Shown: piece after piece, positions 11,871 to 24,886 of the stretch
Position numbering within the stretch: position 1 is the stretch's first letter
Layout: each line of letters starts with the position of its first letter
Assembly (NCBI RefSeq): GCF_902635505.1
Contig: NC_045427.1
Coordinates: forward strand, 135,145,960 to 135,209,959
Direction: 5' to 3'
DNA from: Sarcophilus harrisii
Taxonomy: Eukaryota > Chordata > Mammalia > Dasyuromorphia > Dasyuridae
Length of the DNA: 64,000 nt
Made by a program: the position numbers and the translations under genes
Notes under the pieces: generated by a model
What the model was told of the DNA's origin: nothing
Database searches by the model: none
What the model saw: the letters and a program-made list of their open reading frames with translations, nothing else

Positions 11871-12790
11871 AATTAAAGAACATATCACAGAAACAATAAA
11901 TAAATTTATTAAAGAGAATGATAATAATAAGGCAATACGCCAGAACCAATAGAATGTCATAAAAAGTAGTAATGAAAAGAAAATTTCTATTTCTAAATAC
12001 TTACATAAGTAAAGAAAAAGCAGCTCAGTAAATTGGTTATGTAGTTTAAAAAAAAAAAAAAACTTGAAAAAGGAAGTTAAAAATCCCCAGTTAAACTTCA
12101 AATTGGAAATCCTAAAATTTAAAGGTGAGATTGATAAAATTGAATGTAGGAGAACTATTGAGTTAATAAAAGTAGGAATTGCTTTTATGGATTAAAAAAA
12201 CAATAAAATAGATAATTGTTTAAAAATGATTTAAAAAGAGAAAAGAAAACCAGATCACTAGTATCAAACATGAAAAAGATGAATATACCACTGATAAAAA
12301 ATAAAAGCAAAGCAATTATTAGGAGCCATTTTGCCCAGTTATATGCCACAAAATTTAACAATTTAAATAAAATGGAAGAATATTTATAAAATATGAAGTG
12401 TCTAAATTAACAGAAAAGGAAATAAAGTATCTAAATAAATCTGTTTTGGAAAAAGAAATTGGATAGGCCATAAATGAATTTTCTAAGAAAAAAGCTTCAG
12501 GACCCAATGGATTTATAATTATACCAAATTTAGAAAAAGAAATTAGATAGGCCATAAATGAATTTTCTAAGAAAAAAGCTTCAGGTCCCAATGGATTTAT
12601 AATTCTACCAAATTTAAAGAGTGAAATGAGCAAAACCAAAAGAACATAATACATAGTAATAATAATACTGTTCAGAGAAAAACTGTGAATAGCCAAGTTA
12701 TTCTAAGTATTATAGATATTCAAATTAACTACAAAAGGCCTATGAAGAAGGGAAGGAGGGAGATATTTCAGAGCTTAAATGTAATCCAAG
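11871..12790 (+). mobile_element. LINE-1 ORF2 fragment
   Basis: Wording such as 'ttctaagaaaaaagcttcag' and 'acccaatggatttataa' corresponds to the K-GP-GF segment upstream of the L1 reverse transcriptase core. Many stops. It contains an 84-bp tandem duplication (listed separately). Confidence 0.65.
12449..12616 (+). repeat. 84-bp tandem duplication inside LINE-1 ORF2
   Basis: Two copies of an 84-bp block beginning gaaaaagaaatt (12449 and 12533) and containing 'ataggccataaatgaatttt'. They differ at only a few bases. 84 is a multiple of three, so an antisense open frame of 113 aa runs through both. Confidence 0.92.
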
Positions 12791-13198
12791 AAAAAATGAG
12801 TTGCTGAATGTCATTTTATTAGCCATTCTCATCAGGTCTGTTTTGAGACAATATTCAGAGGCTTCCTGCGGAAAATGAAATAAGATTTATCCTTTCAGAC
12901 AGATTTCTTTCAGCAAAAATCCATCAGACCATGATTGGAGTGGGATTGTTTTTTTTTTGTTGTTGTTGTTAATAATACTAAGTTTACCAAGAATTAATCT
13001 TTTTGCTTTCCCTTGCTTCTAATTCTGGTTTGTTTATTCAAACAATTTTGCCAAAATCCTGGTATTTTTTTTTTAATGAAAATAAACAGGTTTGAAATTG
13101 TATTACATATTCTAATTAGCCTGTTTAAAACTATATGGTAAACTTTTTAGTCTTTTCTCATTCCCTTTTCTTCTAACACTATTTCCCTTTTCTATTAG
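12791..13198. other. Intron 4, last part
   Basis: Unique AT-rich sequence leading to the exon 5 acceptor, with a TTG/TTGTTG run near 12957. Confidence 0.55.
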
Positions 13199-13344
13199 GT
13201 CGAATCAAATATTCAGAACAGATATATGATGCGTGCATGGATACATTTGATTGTCTTCCTCTTGCTGCTCTCTTAAACCAGCAGTTTTTGTGTGTACATG
13301 GAGGACTGTCTCCAGAAATCAATTCTTTAGATGACATTAGGAGA
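13199..13344 (+). CDS. PPP3CC: PPP3CC exon 5 (catalytic core, HGG motif)
   Basis: The acceptor is TCTATTAG and the donor GTAAGT; 146 nt, with two bases completing the split Cys codon followed by 48 codons. It encodes [20 protein letters not shown], then [28 protein letters not shown]. The His of CVHGG is a metal ligand (His199 in alpha numbering). The exon is separated from exon 4 by 11.4 kb of transposon-rich intron. The last codon is Arg where human gamma has Lys. Confidence 0.96.
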
Positions 13345-14099
13345 GTAAGTAGCCATTTCCCTATATTATCTACTCTTCTTATCTATTAAATCATGCATGA
13401 ATGGCCATTGTTTCAATTTTTGCTGAAGGAGGGAGTATTCACAATGAGAATATTAAACACTGAAAAATATCTCAGGTCACTAACATATCAATATAAGTAA
13501 GATTATTGTCATTATAGTGCTACTATTTTACTGTTGTCATATGACTTATGCTGTGGGGTACACAGACTGTACCTCTAGAATGAGTTCTACCAAGTCTTTT
13601 TCCAGGGCTGCTTTTCACCTTTGGTATCTACCTGCCAACTAATTTTCATCTGTGGCTCTAAGTCTTCGTAGCTATTGAAATAAATTGTTCTTATCTGTCT
13701 ATTCCACAGAGGAAGTCTTCCCATGCTTGGAGTAGACATCTCTCTAACTCACCAATGAGTCTGATGTCCATTGATTACCTTCAACCTAGTTGAGCCCCTC
13801 TGCCAAAATGATTTTACCAGGGTCCTGCATGGCCACTGCACATGTTACTGCTTTTTTGGAGCCACAGATGATAGGTAGTAGTTGGCTAGTATCCTTAACA
13901 CTTTCTTCTCTCTAAGTTGTGACACAGATCTCTTTTGGTTTCCCTCCTTCCTGTCTGACTTCTCCTTAATCTCCTTTCCTGCGTCTTCCTCCAGGATAGC
14001 CATGAGTATCCCAAAGACTTCTGCCCTAGGCGTTCTTCTTTTCTTCTGTGGTGTTTTTTTTTTTTTTTTTTAATCTCATGGATCTAATTATCATGATTC
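13345..14099. other. Intron 5, unclassified
   Basis: Mostly unrecognised. The CT-rich part at about 13690-13920 looks repeat-like but I cannot assign it to a family. Confidence 0.4.
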
Positions 14100-15110
14100 T
14101 CAGATCATTTATCTAGCCTTTATTTCTCTATTGATTTCCTCTAATAGGCATCACCTGTTACCTATTAGACATCTTGAACTGGATGTCCAATATACATCTT
14201 AAGCTAAGCCTGTCCAAAATTGAACTCCTTATCTTTCCTTCCCAGTCTTGCCACCTTCTTAATTTCCCTAATACTTCTAAGGCATCACCACAAGGAGGAT
14301 ATGACCTCTCAGTCACACAGCTTCAAAACCTAGATGTCATCCATGAGTGACTAACTCTTACCTACCCATTCCTGTATCCAATCTGTTGCTAAGGGTCCAT
14401 AAGTTTTACTTTTTTTTTTTAACATCTCTCATAATATGGTTCCTTGTCTTCTCTGGCACTATTCCCAACCTAATGAAGGCCCTCATCACTTCATGCCAGG
14501 ACCATTGCAATAGTCTGCTGATTAGTCTCCCTGCTTCTCCCTCTCTATCTATATTATCCCTCCCTCCCCATCTACACCAGTCCCTCCTTCATTCACCTGC
14601 CAAAGTAGTTTTCCTAAAGCATAAGTCGGACCATGTTATCAACTCAATAAATTCCAGTGGCTCCCTATCAAACATAAAACCTTTTGCTTAGTGCTTAAAA
14701 CTCTTCATAATCTGTACCACACATCCATCTTTCCTGTCTTTTTCTACCTTACACTATCTCCAGCATAATCCCCCATATACATTCTATGATTCAATCATTC
14801 TGGCCTTCTTGCTCTTAAAAAAATACTCTGTCACCAGATTCTGGGTATTTTTATTGGCACTACTGCATACTTGAGATTCTCTCCCTCTTCATTTCCTCCA
14901 AGTAGTTTCAAGTCCTAGCTAAAATTTCATCTTCCACAGAAAGTCTTTCCCACCCCCTTAATTTTAGGGCCTTCCTTCCATTGGTTATTTCTGTTTTATC
15001 TGATATATAGCTTGTTTATATGTTGTCTCTCCCATTAGAATGTGAACTCTTCAGGGCAGGGATTGGCTTTTACCTTTTTTTATATCCCTAGCACTTAGCA
15101 CAAATGACTG
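14100..15110 (+). repeat. L2-type LINE fragment
   Basis: 'ccagtggctccctatcaaac', 'aaaactcttcataatctgta' and the end 'agaatgtgaactcttcaggg' followed by 'gcagggattggc' match the 3' part of ancient LINE-2 elements. The 114-aa open frame across it is not a gene. Confidence 0.65.
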
Positions 15111-15303
15111 GTGAGCCCCAATAGTGCTTAGGACCCTATGAAAGGGGATCCAAAAGGGATTGGGATATTAGAGGAAATTAAAATAAGACCTATTATACCT
15201 CATTTTTCTCAACTATATAATGATGGGATTAAACCCTTATGTCTAAAACAGCAGTCACCAAAGATCCCTGTTGCTGCAACTTTTATTAAAATATCTAAGT
15301 AAG

Positions 15304-15470
15304 TGGGGCAGCTAGGTGGCACAGTGGATAGAGCACCAGCCCTGAAGTCAGGAGGACCTGAATTCAAATGTGGTCTCAGACAGACTCTTAACATTTTCCT
15401 AGCTGGATGACCCCAGGCAAGTCACTTAATCCCAATTGCCTCAGCAAAAAAAAAAAAAAAAAAAAAAAAA
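15304..15470 (+). mobile_element. Marsupial CORE SINE with target duplication
   Basis: Near-consensus copy: 'gcagctaggtggcacagtgg', 'agcaccagccctgaagtcag', 'aagtcacttaatcccaattg', then about 25 A. Flanks atctaagtaa (15293-15302) and atttaagtaa (15471-15480) match at 9 of 10 bases. Confidence 0.92.
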
Positions 15471-15780
15471 ATTTAAGTAAAGAAAAAACTCCATGCACCC
15501 AAAATTTATCAAATGGAATAAAGGAAAGATCAGGAGGGACAACTATGAAAAATAATAAGTGTGAATTATTTTATGCCCCTATAAAATAGCAATTTCATCA
15601 AACAATAAGAATATTAAGCTAAATTTTATTTTTTGTGCTTTTTTACATGTGACCCTTGTTGGAAGTTGCTATTAACTTTTATTATACTAAATAAAGGGAG
15701 GTAGAGTAATCACTTGATTTAGAAAATACCAAAAATCATTTTGTTTTCATGGTTTTCTTTGCCTTTTATGTGCCTTCTAG

Positions 15781-15920
15781 TTAGACAGGTTTAGGGAACC
15801 TCCAGCTTTTGGACCAATGTGTGACCTGCTTTGGTCTGATCCCTTGGAGGACTATGGCAGTGAGAAGACCATGGAGCACTTTAGCCACAACACTGTCCGA
15901 GGGTGCTCCTACTTTTACAG
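15781..15920 (+). CDS. PPP3CC: PPP3CC exon 6 (catalytic core)
   Basis: A long pyrimidine tract and CTTCTAG acceptor precede [20 protein letters not shown], then [26 protein letters not shown]. The exon is 140 nt and ends with two bases of a Ser codon before GTAAAC. WSDP and [10 protein letters not shown] are hallmark PP2B phosphatase-core segments. The wording is closest to the gamma isoform (LLWSDP, EDYG). Confidence 0.96.
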
Positions 15921-17999
15921 GTAAACATTTTTTAAAGTTACAAAGTAGGGTTGGTAAACCTAAATGATTTTTGTATTCAGATTTTATTTTTTAAAAAAGT
16001 AAATTAAGTCCAGTAAATTCATTTTCATATTTGATATATTACTTTTAATATGCTACATTATTCAGAGTTTAAGTTGTCAAACTTAACCCTAAATCACCTC
16101 CTCTTTTTCCCTTTTTCTAAAGTCTTCTCATGTAGTTTTCTAGTTAACTGAGCATTATCCAGGAGTGTTTTTTGTTTGTTTGTTTGTTTTTATGTTTCCG
16201 CTCTTAGAGTAAAATATTTCTAAATAGGTTAATTATGTTTTTGTCTAAGTATGGTAGGGTGAATCTAATTAAGGATCCTTTAGTGTCTCAAGATAATTCA
16301 AATCGTGCTCATTTTTTGATACTGTAGATGAAGGGATGGGGGATTAGTTAGATATTTATTAAATCCACAACATTTGGAGTTGCTTATTATTATTGGTGGT
16401 TTTTACTAAATTCCTAAATTAATTATAGTTATTTGCTATTGTTGTCTTGGAAAATATAAGAGGAAAGGTAGCAAAAAACTTTAAAAAATAAAAAATAACC
16501 TAGAATTATATTCAATTCAGTAATATATACCCTTATCAATACACCTGAATGAAATAGTGATAAAAACCTGCAGATAAATCAGAAGCTTAATTTTAAGCAA
16601 TACTTTGAACTTTATTCTCCCACCAACTTTTTTTTAACTGGTTGTTTATAAGTGACAAAATGAAATTATTTCTGTTTTCTTTGGATGTTTTCCACTTTCT
16701 TTCTCCACCCCATGCTCTTATCTAGTGAGAATCTACTAACATTGCCCAGAGGCTGAGCAACATGAAGACAAATTTTTTAAAAGTTTACTCACTGAATGCT
16801 TAGACCCCACTAGTAATCTCAGAAGCCCCAACTAGTTTCCCTAAAAAAAATTTGATACCCAGGTAACCATTTAAACTTGTTGCCTTTCACTAGAATCATA
16901 TAATATTTTTTTTTTCCTACAGTACACAGTTTTAAAGGTCATGTTCTGATGTTGATACTCACCATATGGTTTTTTTAGTCCTTTGCTCTTAAATTTTTTA
17001 ATAGAATGGAAGTGAACTTCACAAGGTTATTATGAGAAAAATGATCTGTAAACTTTAGGATGCTAAATAAATATAAAGACTTGTTATTATTTTTATTATT
17101 ATTTTTCTATTGATGTGCTCCTATTTAAGCATTGTGCTATCTGTGATATATTGCTCTTGCATAAGTTCAATATTCATAATCATGCCCACTATATACAAGG
17201 AACTGGAAACAGAAAAATAAAATGACAGCCTCTGCCCTTAAAATGTTCACAATCTAGTAGAAGAAAAGACATAAATAACTGTAAGGCAGAGTCTCTTAAG
17301 TGCAGAAGAAAGATCAAATTAGAGAGACGATTTAGAAAAGAGAAAGATCACTTCTTGTGGTGGAGGTGGGTGTGAAAAATAAAGTGAGGAGGAAAGTGGC
17401 ATGAAAGTCAGATTTAAGGTATTTGTATGTCCTAAGCAAGGCTTGAAAACTATTTCTCCTAGGATTTTGGAAATTAGCACATCTAGACACACATTAATGA
17501 CTAGTCTTCTGATATTAGATATTTGTAAATTTGTAAGAACATATTAAGAATTTTCTCATATCACATCTCACCAAGTAACCTAATTGATTTGTCTCTGGGT
17601 GGCATGTAAACTGGAGCTAGGAGGGAAGGAAGAACTTCTACCTATGTCAATATGAAGGGGAACCTTTTCACAAATGCATATTGCTGGGAGAAGACTAAAC
17701 AAGCAATTAATAAACATTGGTGTCTGTGATATAGAAGGTACTGTTTTAGACAGCAGAAATATAGAAGAAAATATGAAATAATCTCTGCTTTCAAGATTAT
17801 GTTTAAATAAGGCACAGCATTAATAAATAGAAGCAAAATAATGATAATAAAATAATCTTTTAACTTATTCCCTTCCTCATGCTCTGCCATCCAGTAACAC
17901 TGGTCTCCTGAGTATCCCTTGCACAAGAGACTCCATCTCTAAACTCCAGCATTTTCTCTCACTCTCCCCCATGCCTGACATCTCTCCCTCCTCATCTCT
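15921..17999. other. Intron 6, first part
   Basis: Mostly unique AT-rich DNA. Around 17190-17290 the wording 'cagcctctgcccttaaaatg' and 'ttcacaatctagtagaag' resembles an ancient mammalian interspersed repeat tail. No gene seen. Confidence 0.5.
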
Positions 18000-18290
18000 T
18001 CATTTCTTCACTTCCCTAACTTTTTTCAAGTCCCAGCTAAAATCCTGTCTTTTATAAGAAGTCTTTCTGAATCCCCTTAATGCTAGTGCCTTCCCTCTGT
18101 TGATTATCTTCAGTTTATCCTTTATATAGCTTGTTTGCATGCTATTGCCCCAAATAGGTCATGAGCTTCTAGAGAGTGTTTGGAGTTGTAGTTTTTTATT
18201 TGTTTGTTTTTCCCCTTTCTTTGTATCCCCAGCATTTAGTAAGGTGCCTAGCATATATATATTAGGCTTATTGACTGACTTCAAATTTCT
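18000..18290 (+). repeat. L2-type LINE tail
   Basis: 'caagtcccagctaaaatcct', 'ggtcatgagcttctagagag' and 'tttgtatccccagcatttag' match the 3' end of LINE-2. Confidence 0.6.
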
Positions 18291-19570
18291 GGTTAATATA
18301 GATATATGAAATGTCCTAGTGGAAACCAAATCTCCCACTTTTACTTCAGCAATGATCTTAAAAAGAATACAAAATTGAACCGTGACCAAGAATCCACTAA
18401 GCTCCTTTATCCAGCTCAAGTTTGAAGAAAAAAGACAGCCAGAAGCTATGAATACTAGATGAGAGGTCCTGCCAGAGAAACCAGCATGAGCACAGGTAAA
18501 CAGGGGAATCCCCTGGAGGGATTGAAGAGAATTTCAACAACTGGAATAGGGAAACCCCAGCAGGGACAGAACACTGCAGAAGCATCCTGACTGGAAACAA
18601 CCAAACACAGAGTTCTGAGCACATACTTCTGGGGAATGGAAGTTGATGGCAGGAATCCAAGAAAAAGAAAAAAAAAAGACTATGATCAAAAAAGAGTCTG
18701 TCCACTCTATTCAATAATTTTATGAATGAGTGGAGCTTAATCTTGATACAGAGTCCCAAATCAGGAATTGAATTTGAAACAAGAATAAGGAAAAGATGGC
18801 ACAGAACATTATCAAATATCATGAATCAAACACTAAGCCAAAGATAAACCCCACAAGAAGAGAACAATTCCCTAACAGCTATAAATGGAACTTCAGGGAG
18901 GAAAATGGCTTTAACTAAGAACTATGGAAGTACCTGGAAGAAATAAATTAAGAGATTTTTTAAAATGCAATTATAGGTGAAATAAGAGCTTTGAACAAAA
19001 GGAGAAGGAAAATAAATAACTTAGAACAGAAAGGAAAGTAAAAAACCTTATTCAAGTATCAGTGCAACTCCTTGAAACTTTGAATGGATCAAACAATTGA
19101 ATAACTTCAGGAGAAAAGAAATATTAAAATAAAATCAAAATATTGAAAAAAGAAACAGAAGAAAATATAATGTATCTACTGTCAAAAAAGCATTAACCTG
19201 TAAAACAATTTATGGAGAAATAATTTAAGAATCATAAGATTTTATGCCAACCACAGCTTATTCTTTCCCACCCTGTGCCCCAGCATTCCCCCCAAAAATA
19301 GGTTTGGATCTCACATTTTCAGAAATCATAAATACTGCACAGATCCACTTAAAACTAAAGGACAAAATAAAAACAGGAAAGAATCCACTATCAAGTAATC
19401 TCCAAAATGAAAGCATCCAAAAATGTCCTAATAGAAATCAAGAATTTATAGATCAAAAAAAAGTTAATGTAAACAGCTAGAAAGCTTAAGTACTAAGAAA
19501 CTTTAGTCAAGATCACATAAAACCTACAAAATTACTAAAGAAGTAAAAATCTTAGAATGTGATTCCTGAA

Positions 19571-19637
19571 CAAGAGGTTTGGCAATTGTTAATGCTGTAA
19601 AGTTACCCATGTATATATCCTGTAAATAAAAGGCTAT

Positions 19638-19676
<39 letters not shown>
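19571..19676 (+). mobile_element. Very short LINE-1 insertion with 17-bp target duplication
   Basis: About 74 bp of LINE-1 3' end ('ggcaattgttaatgctgtaa' ... 'gtaaataaaaggctatta') plus about 32 A. The perfect 17-bp repeat agaatgtgattcctgaa lies at 19554-19570 and 19677-19693. Confidence 0.95.
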
Positions 19677-19679
<3 letters not shown>

Positions 19680-20893
19680 ATGTGATTCCTGAAAAGGCAA
19701 AAAATAATAAAACCAAAAACCAAAAAATAATTCATCCTGCAAGACTGAATACAATCTTGTAAGGAGGAAAAAATTCAGATTATTAATGAAATAGATAACA
19801 TTTAAGCATACCTGATGAAAAAAACAGAACTGAATAGAAGTTTCAGGTACAAATATAAAAGCCAAGAGAAACATAGCAAAATAAATACATTTGGACAAGC
19901 ACTAAATAATGATGAAGTCCTTCTGATAGAGGAAGAAAGATATTTCCCTTCAGAATCCTAATGATTTCAAGAGTCATAAAGGGAATTTAAAAAGATGAAC
20001 AGAGGGAATAGGAGTAGTTTGATTCTGTTTTCTTGGTCTTAAGAGAGGAAATAAAGGGAATACACTAGAAAAGAAAACAAAAATGAAAGAGAAATGCACA
20101 AAACTTATTTATCATAATTGGAGCATGAAGTGAAAAGTATACAAAAATGGAGAAAAGACAAAAGATTTGATGTCAAATGAACTTAATTCATTTTAACCAA
20201 ATAGAAGACAGTTGAATAATCAATTTTAAGCCTTAAAACTTAATTTTAAAGAATTGATAAATCAAAAAACAAGTTAATAGAAAAATAGATGACTTCTTCA
20301 AAGGAAATGGCATACCAGAATTTTTAGAATGTTCCCAGAACATTTCTTAGGGAAATTTTCATATATTTAAATATTGTTTTTATCAACAAAATAATAGGTC
20401 AATAAATCAAAGAAGAGATTAATCAAAATGAAAGCAAAAACCTGTTGAATTGATAAATACAATAAGAACTGGATTTTATTTTTTGAAGAAATAATGAAAT
20501 AGATCAATCAATAAACATTATTAAATGCCTGCTTTGTGACAGGTACTGTGCTAAGTGCTAAAAGAATAGACAAATCATCAAAAAGAAAGAGGAAAACAAA
20601 ATGACTAGTATCAAAAAATGAAAAAGGAGAATGCACAACAAATCAAGTAAAGGGAATTATTAGAAACTTATTTTTGTCAATAAAATTTATAAATTCAATA
20701 AAATCAACATTTACAAACATATAATACTCAGACTGACAAAATGAGAAATAGATAATTTTTTTAAAAACCTAATCTTAGAAAAAGAAATTGAGCCATAAAT
20801 GAACTCCAAGGAGAAAAAGGCCAGGCCTACATCGATTTATAAGTGTATCATGTCAAACATTCAAAGGACAAATATTTTTAGTACTGTGTAAGC

Positions 20894-21096
20894 CAGTGGT
20901 TCTCAAAGTGTGATGCAATGAGTCCTGGAGGGTCTCTGAAATCCTTTCAGAGGGTCTACAAATTCAAAATTAGTTTTTTTTTCTATTTATGATAAATATC
21001 TATTATGTAACCCATATAAACAAAAACTCTTTGGACATATTCTCAATAGTTGTTAATACCATAAAGATACTGAGAAAAAGTGTTTGAGAACCACTG
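20894..21096. mobile_element. hAT miniature element with TIRs
   Basis: A 203-bp non-coding element with inverted ends cagtggttctcaaa... and ...tttgagaaccactg. The flanks gtgtaagc (20886-20893) and ctgtaagt (21097-21104) match at 6 of 8 bases, fitting an old 8-bp hAT target duplication. It is a Charlie-type element distinct from the OposCharlie1-like copies. Confidence 0.85.
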
Positions 21097-21479
21097 CTGT
21101 AAGTTGTTTGCAAAAATAGAAAAAGGGGAATCTTATTAAACTCCTTTTATATTGCAGGTATATAATCTTGATAGCCAAACTAAGGGAAAACAAATTAGAA
21201 AAAATTATAGATCAATATCCATAATGAATCACTGATATAAAAATAATGATTAATATATAGCTTCTTATATCAAGGAAGCTATAATAAAATACAAAAACAG
21301 TTTTATCATATGAGCAGGTTTTTATACCAGGAAAGCATGGTTCACTATTAATAAACGTATAAACATTATATGACATGAAAATAGGGATTATGTCAGTAGA
21401 TGGAAAAAAAATTTTTCACAAAATATGATACCCATTTCCATTAAAAACCATAGGAACAACTGAACTTTTAATACTGTAA

Positions 21480-21690
21480 GTTATTTTTGTTCAGTTTTAG
21501 TCATTGCCAATTCTTCATTGGCAAAGATACTGGAGTGGTTTGCCATTTCCTTCTTCAGATCATTTGACAGAGGAGGAAACTGAAGCAGACTTGCCCAGGG
21601 TCACACAGTAAGTGTCTGAAGCAGGATTTGAACTCAGGTCTTCAGGCTCAGTTCTCTATCTGCTTCAACCTAGCCCATGACATTATAAGT
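21480..21690 (-). mobile_element. Marsupial CORE SINE, minus strand
   Basis: 'ttgcccagggtcacacagta', 'gatttgaactcaggtcttca' and 'gatactggagtggtttgcca' match the MAR1-type SINE in reverse. Nested in the old LINE-1. Confidence 0.85.
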
Positions 21691-22434
21691 AATACCTATC
21701 TAAATAAAAGCTAGAGTCAACATTATTGGTAATTGCAAAATGCTATGAGGATAAATCAAGAATGCCCATTATCATCACTGTTATTTGATATAGAGGTAAG
21801 CAAATAAGACCAAAAAAAATTAAGGGAATAAGTGAAGAACAAATACAATACTTTTTGCAGGTGATATGATGGCCTAGCCTAATTAGAGAATTCTAGAGAT
21901 TTAACTAAAAGAATTAAAAAATAAACCTACATATACTATTAAAACTTTAAAAGAAACAGATTACATATCTCTCATAGCTATGTGTAGATGTTTTCTTAAT
22001 TAAATAAGAGATAGAAGCAATTATAAAAGATAAAATAGATCATTTTGATTACATAAAACTGAAAAGCTGCACACACAAAAAAATTTATGCCTCTAAGATG
22101 GGAAGCTGCCAAATGGACAATAAATCTTTATTATTTTTTTTTTATTAAGAGTTTAGAATCCAAGATACAATTTTTAAAATTAAATATATATATTCTAGCA
22201 GTCATACCTCAATAGATATCTAGTCAAAAGATGTGAACGAATAGTTCTTCTAAAAAATTTATGAAGTACTCATGCCACATGGAAAAATGCTCCATGAAAA
22301 AATAATAAGAGAAATACAAACAAAACAAGCTTGAGGTTTTACCTCACATTCTGCAAACTAGGAAAGATGACAAAAAATGGCAGTAGTCATTGTTGAAAGG
22401 GCTATGGAATGATAACCACATTAATAGCACATTG

Positions 22435-22769
22435 GTTTTTTTTTTGTTTTTTTTTTTTAATAGCTTTTTATTTACAAGTTATATGCATGGGTTATTTTAC
22501 AGCACTGACAATTGCCAAAACCTTTTGTTCTAATTTTTCCCCTCCTTCCCCCCTACCCCCTCCCCTAGATGGCAGGATGACCAATACATGTTAAATATAT
22601 TAAAGTATAAATTAAATACAAAATAAGTATACATTTTCTTTATATTTTTAATCGATCTACCCAGGGGAAATTTGTTATAACTTTATTTAGTTTCATAAAA
22701 TAGTCTACTGGTTTTTTTGTTTTTTTTTTTTTTTTTACTGATTTTTCCATTAAATTAAGTTGGAAAACA
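22435..22769 (-). mobile_element. LINE-1 3' end, minus strand, with 13-bp target duplication
   Basis: Poly-T, then 'aatagctttttatttacaag', 'cccctccttcccccctaccc' and 'ctagatggcaggatgacc'. The 13-bp repeat taatagcacattg lies at 22422-22434 and 22770-22782, a perfect match. A second T-rich stretch lies near its right end. Confidence 0.92.
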
Positions 22770-23300
22770 TAATAGCACATTGTTAATGAAGCTGTAACAA
22801 TGGTATAGCCATTTTAGAAAACACATTGGAATTAATATAAAATGACTAAAAACTCACAGCTTTTAACCAGAGAGTCCCATTATTGGACTTATACACTTGT
22901 AAGAAAATCCCCATTCTCCAAAACGTTTGTAGCACCACTTTTTATGATAGCATTGGAACAAAATAGATGCCCCACCATTTGGGGAATGATTAAGCAAATT
23001 GTGGTATGTTAAGTAGGGGAATAAGAATTTACGTATGTGATAAATAAAGAAAAACATGGAAAAAATCTACATGAAGTAATGCAAAGTGAAATAAGTGGAG
23101 CCAAGAAAACAATAAGCACAATAACTACAACAATGTAAATGGAAAGAACAGTGACACAACAAAAATCAGAAGTGATTTTTAACAAAATTATAAAGATCAA
23201 GCACTACTAAAAGAAGAGATTTAAGAAGATACCTCCAATTTATCTCTTCATAGAGGTGTTATACGTTGGGACATATTTTTGGACTTTTTCAGTTGTGCTG

Positions 23301-24062
23301 GTTTTTTCTTTTTAAAAGTAAAATGAACCCACAGAAATCTGCAGCTTTTATACCAGCAGAACTCAGCAGAAAGAGATAGGAATAGAAATTGTATTCAGAA
23401 TTTCTATAGAACTTTAAGAGCTCATTAGTAACTTTGGAAAGTTTGAGGTGACTAATTTCTGAAGTCAGATTGCAAAAGGTAAAAGAATTAGTGAGAGAAA
23501 AAAAGGGGGGATGAAGATGAATATTGTAAAGTTTATTTTGCCTTTTAAAAAAAATATGAACAATAAACCCTTCTAATTTATGTATTTTATAGGGAATGAC
23601 CATACTAAATGGCCAAAATATAAATTGATCACATTGAACTCTACAAAACCAAAGGTCTCATTAAAGTTATATAACTTGGTTTACGTTAGATATTTAAAAT
23701 CAAAACAGAGTAACATAATCTCTTTAGACCTCAGTTTATGAAATGGAGTGTACTTTCTGATAGAGATAATGAACTCAGTACAGAATGAGGGTTTTTTTTT
23801 TAATATGCAAATGGTTAGATTTTTCTTGCTTGACTATGTATATTACAAAGGTTTTTTCCCCTCTTGTTGTAGGGAGAGGGAGAATGGATTTTTGTTCATT
23901 GAAAAAAAATTTTTTTTAATAAAATTAGGCGCATGGATTAGATAGCTTTTAAGATTCTTTCTGCTTCTAAATCTGTGCTATGATTTTATCCCATCCCATC
24001 TTACTCTGAAAAGAATTGTTTCAGTTCAGAATTAATATATTTTCTAAAAACTTTTTTTTCAG
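23301..24062. other. Intron 6, last part
   Basis: AT-rich sequence with poly-T and poly-A runs before the exon 7 acceptor. No element recognised. Confidence 0.5.
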
Positions 24063-24140
24063 TTATCCTGCAGTTTGTGAATTTTTGCAAAGCAATAGTT
24101 TGTTATCAGTAATCAGAGCCCATGAAGCTCAAGATTCCGG
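24063..24140 (+). CDS. PPP3CC: PPP3CC exon 7 (RAHEAQ motif)
   Basis: The exon lies between a TTTTTTTTCAG acceptor and a GTAAGT donor; 78 nt. It encodes [20 protein letters not shown] and then HEAQDS, splitting a Gly codon at its end. The His of RAHEA is the last metal ligand of the catalytic centre (His281 in alpha numbering). SNSLLSV replaces NNNLLSI of human gamma. Exon 8 follows after an 85-bp intron, the shortest intron here. Confidence 0.95.
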
Positions 24141-24175
24141 GTAAGTGATACTAGAACTGCATCAAGTGTCACTAG

Positions 24176-24886
<711 letters not shown>

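Larger units (their letters stand above)
18400..23300 (+). mobile_element. Long decayed LINE-1 with nested insertions (intron 6)
   Basis: A 5' UTR/ORF1-like part (about 18400-20100) is followed by ORF2-like pieces up to 22100 and an ORF2 C-terminal part at 22800-23200 ('aaattgtggtatgttaagta', 'gaagtaatgcaaagtgaaat'). It is a much older copy than its neighbours. Four later insertions lie within it: two short LINE-1 pieces, a hAT element and a SINE. The exact ends are uncertain. Confidence 0.6.

Noticed and set aside
12355-12696. 113-aa minus-strand open frame with an internal peptide repeat
   Set aside because: Antisense to a LINE-1 ORF2 fragment; the peptide repeat reflects the 84-bp tandem duplication.
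15304-15470. Possible tRNA gene
   Set aside because: The tRNA-like head belongs to a SINE with poly-A tail and target duplication; no complete cloverleaf is expected.
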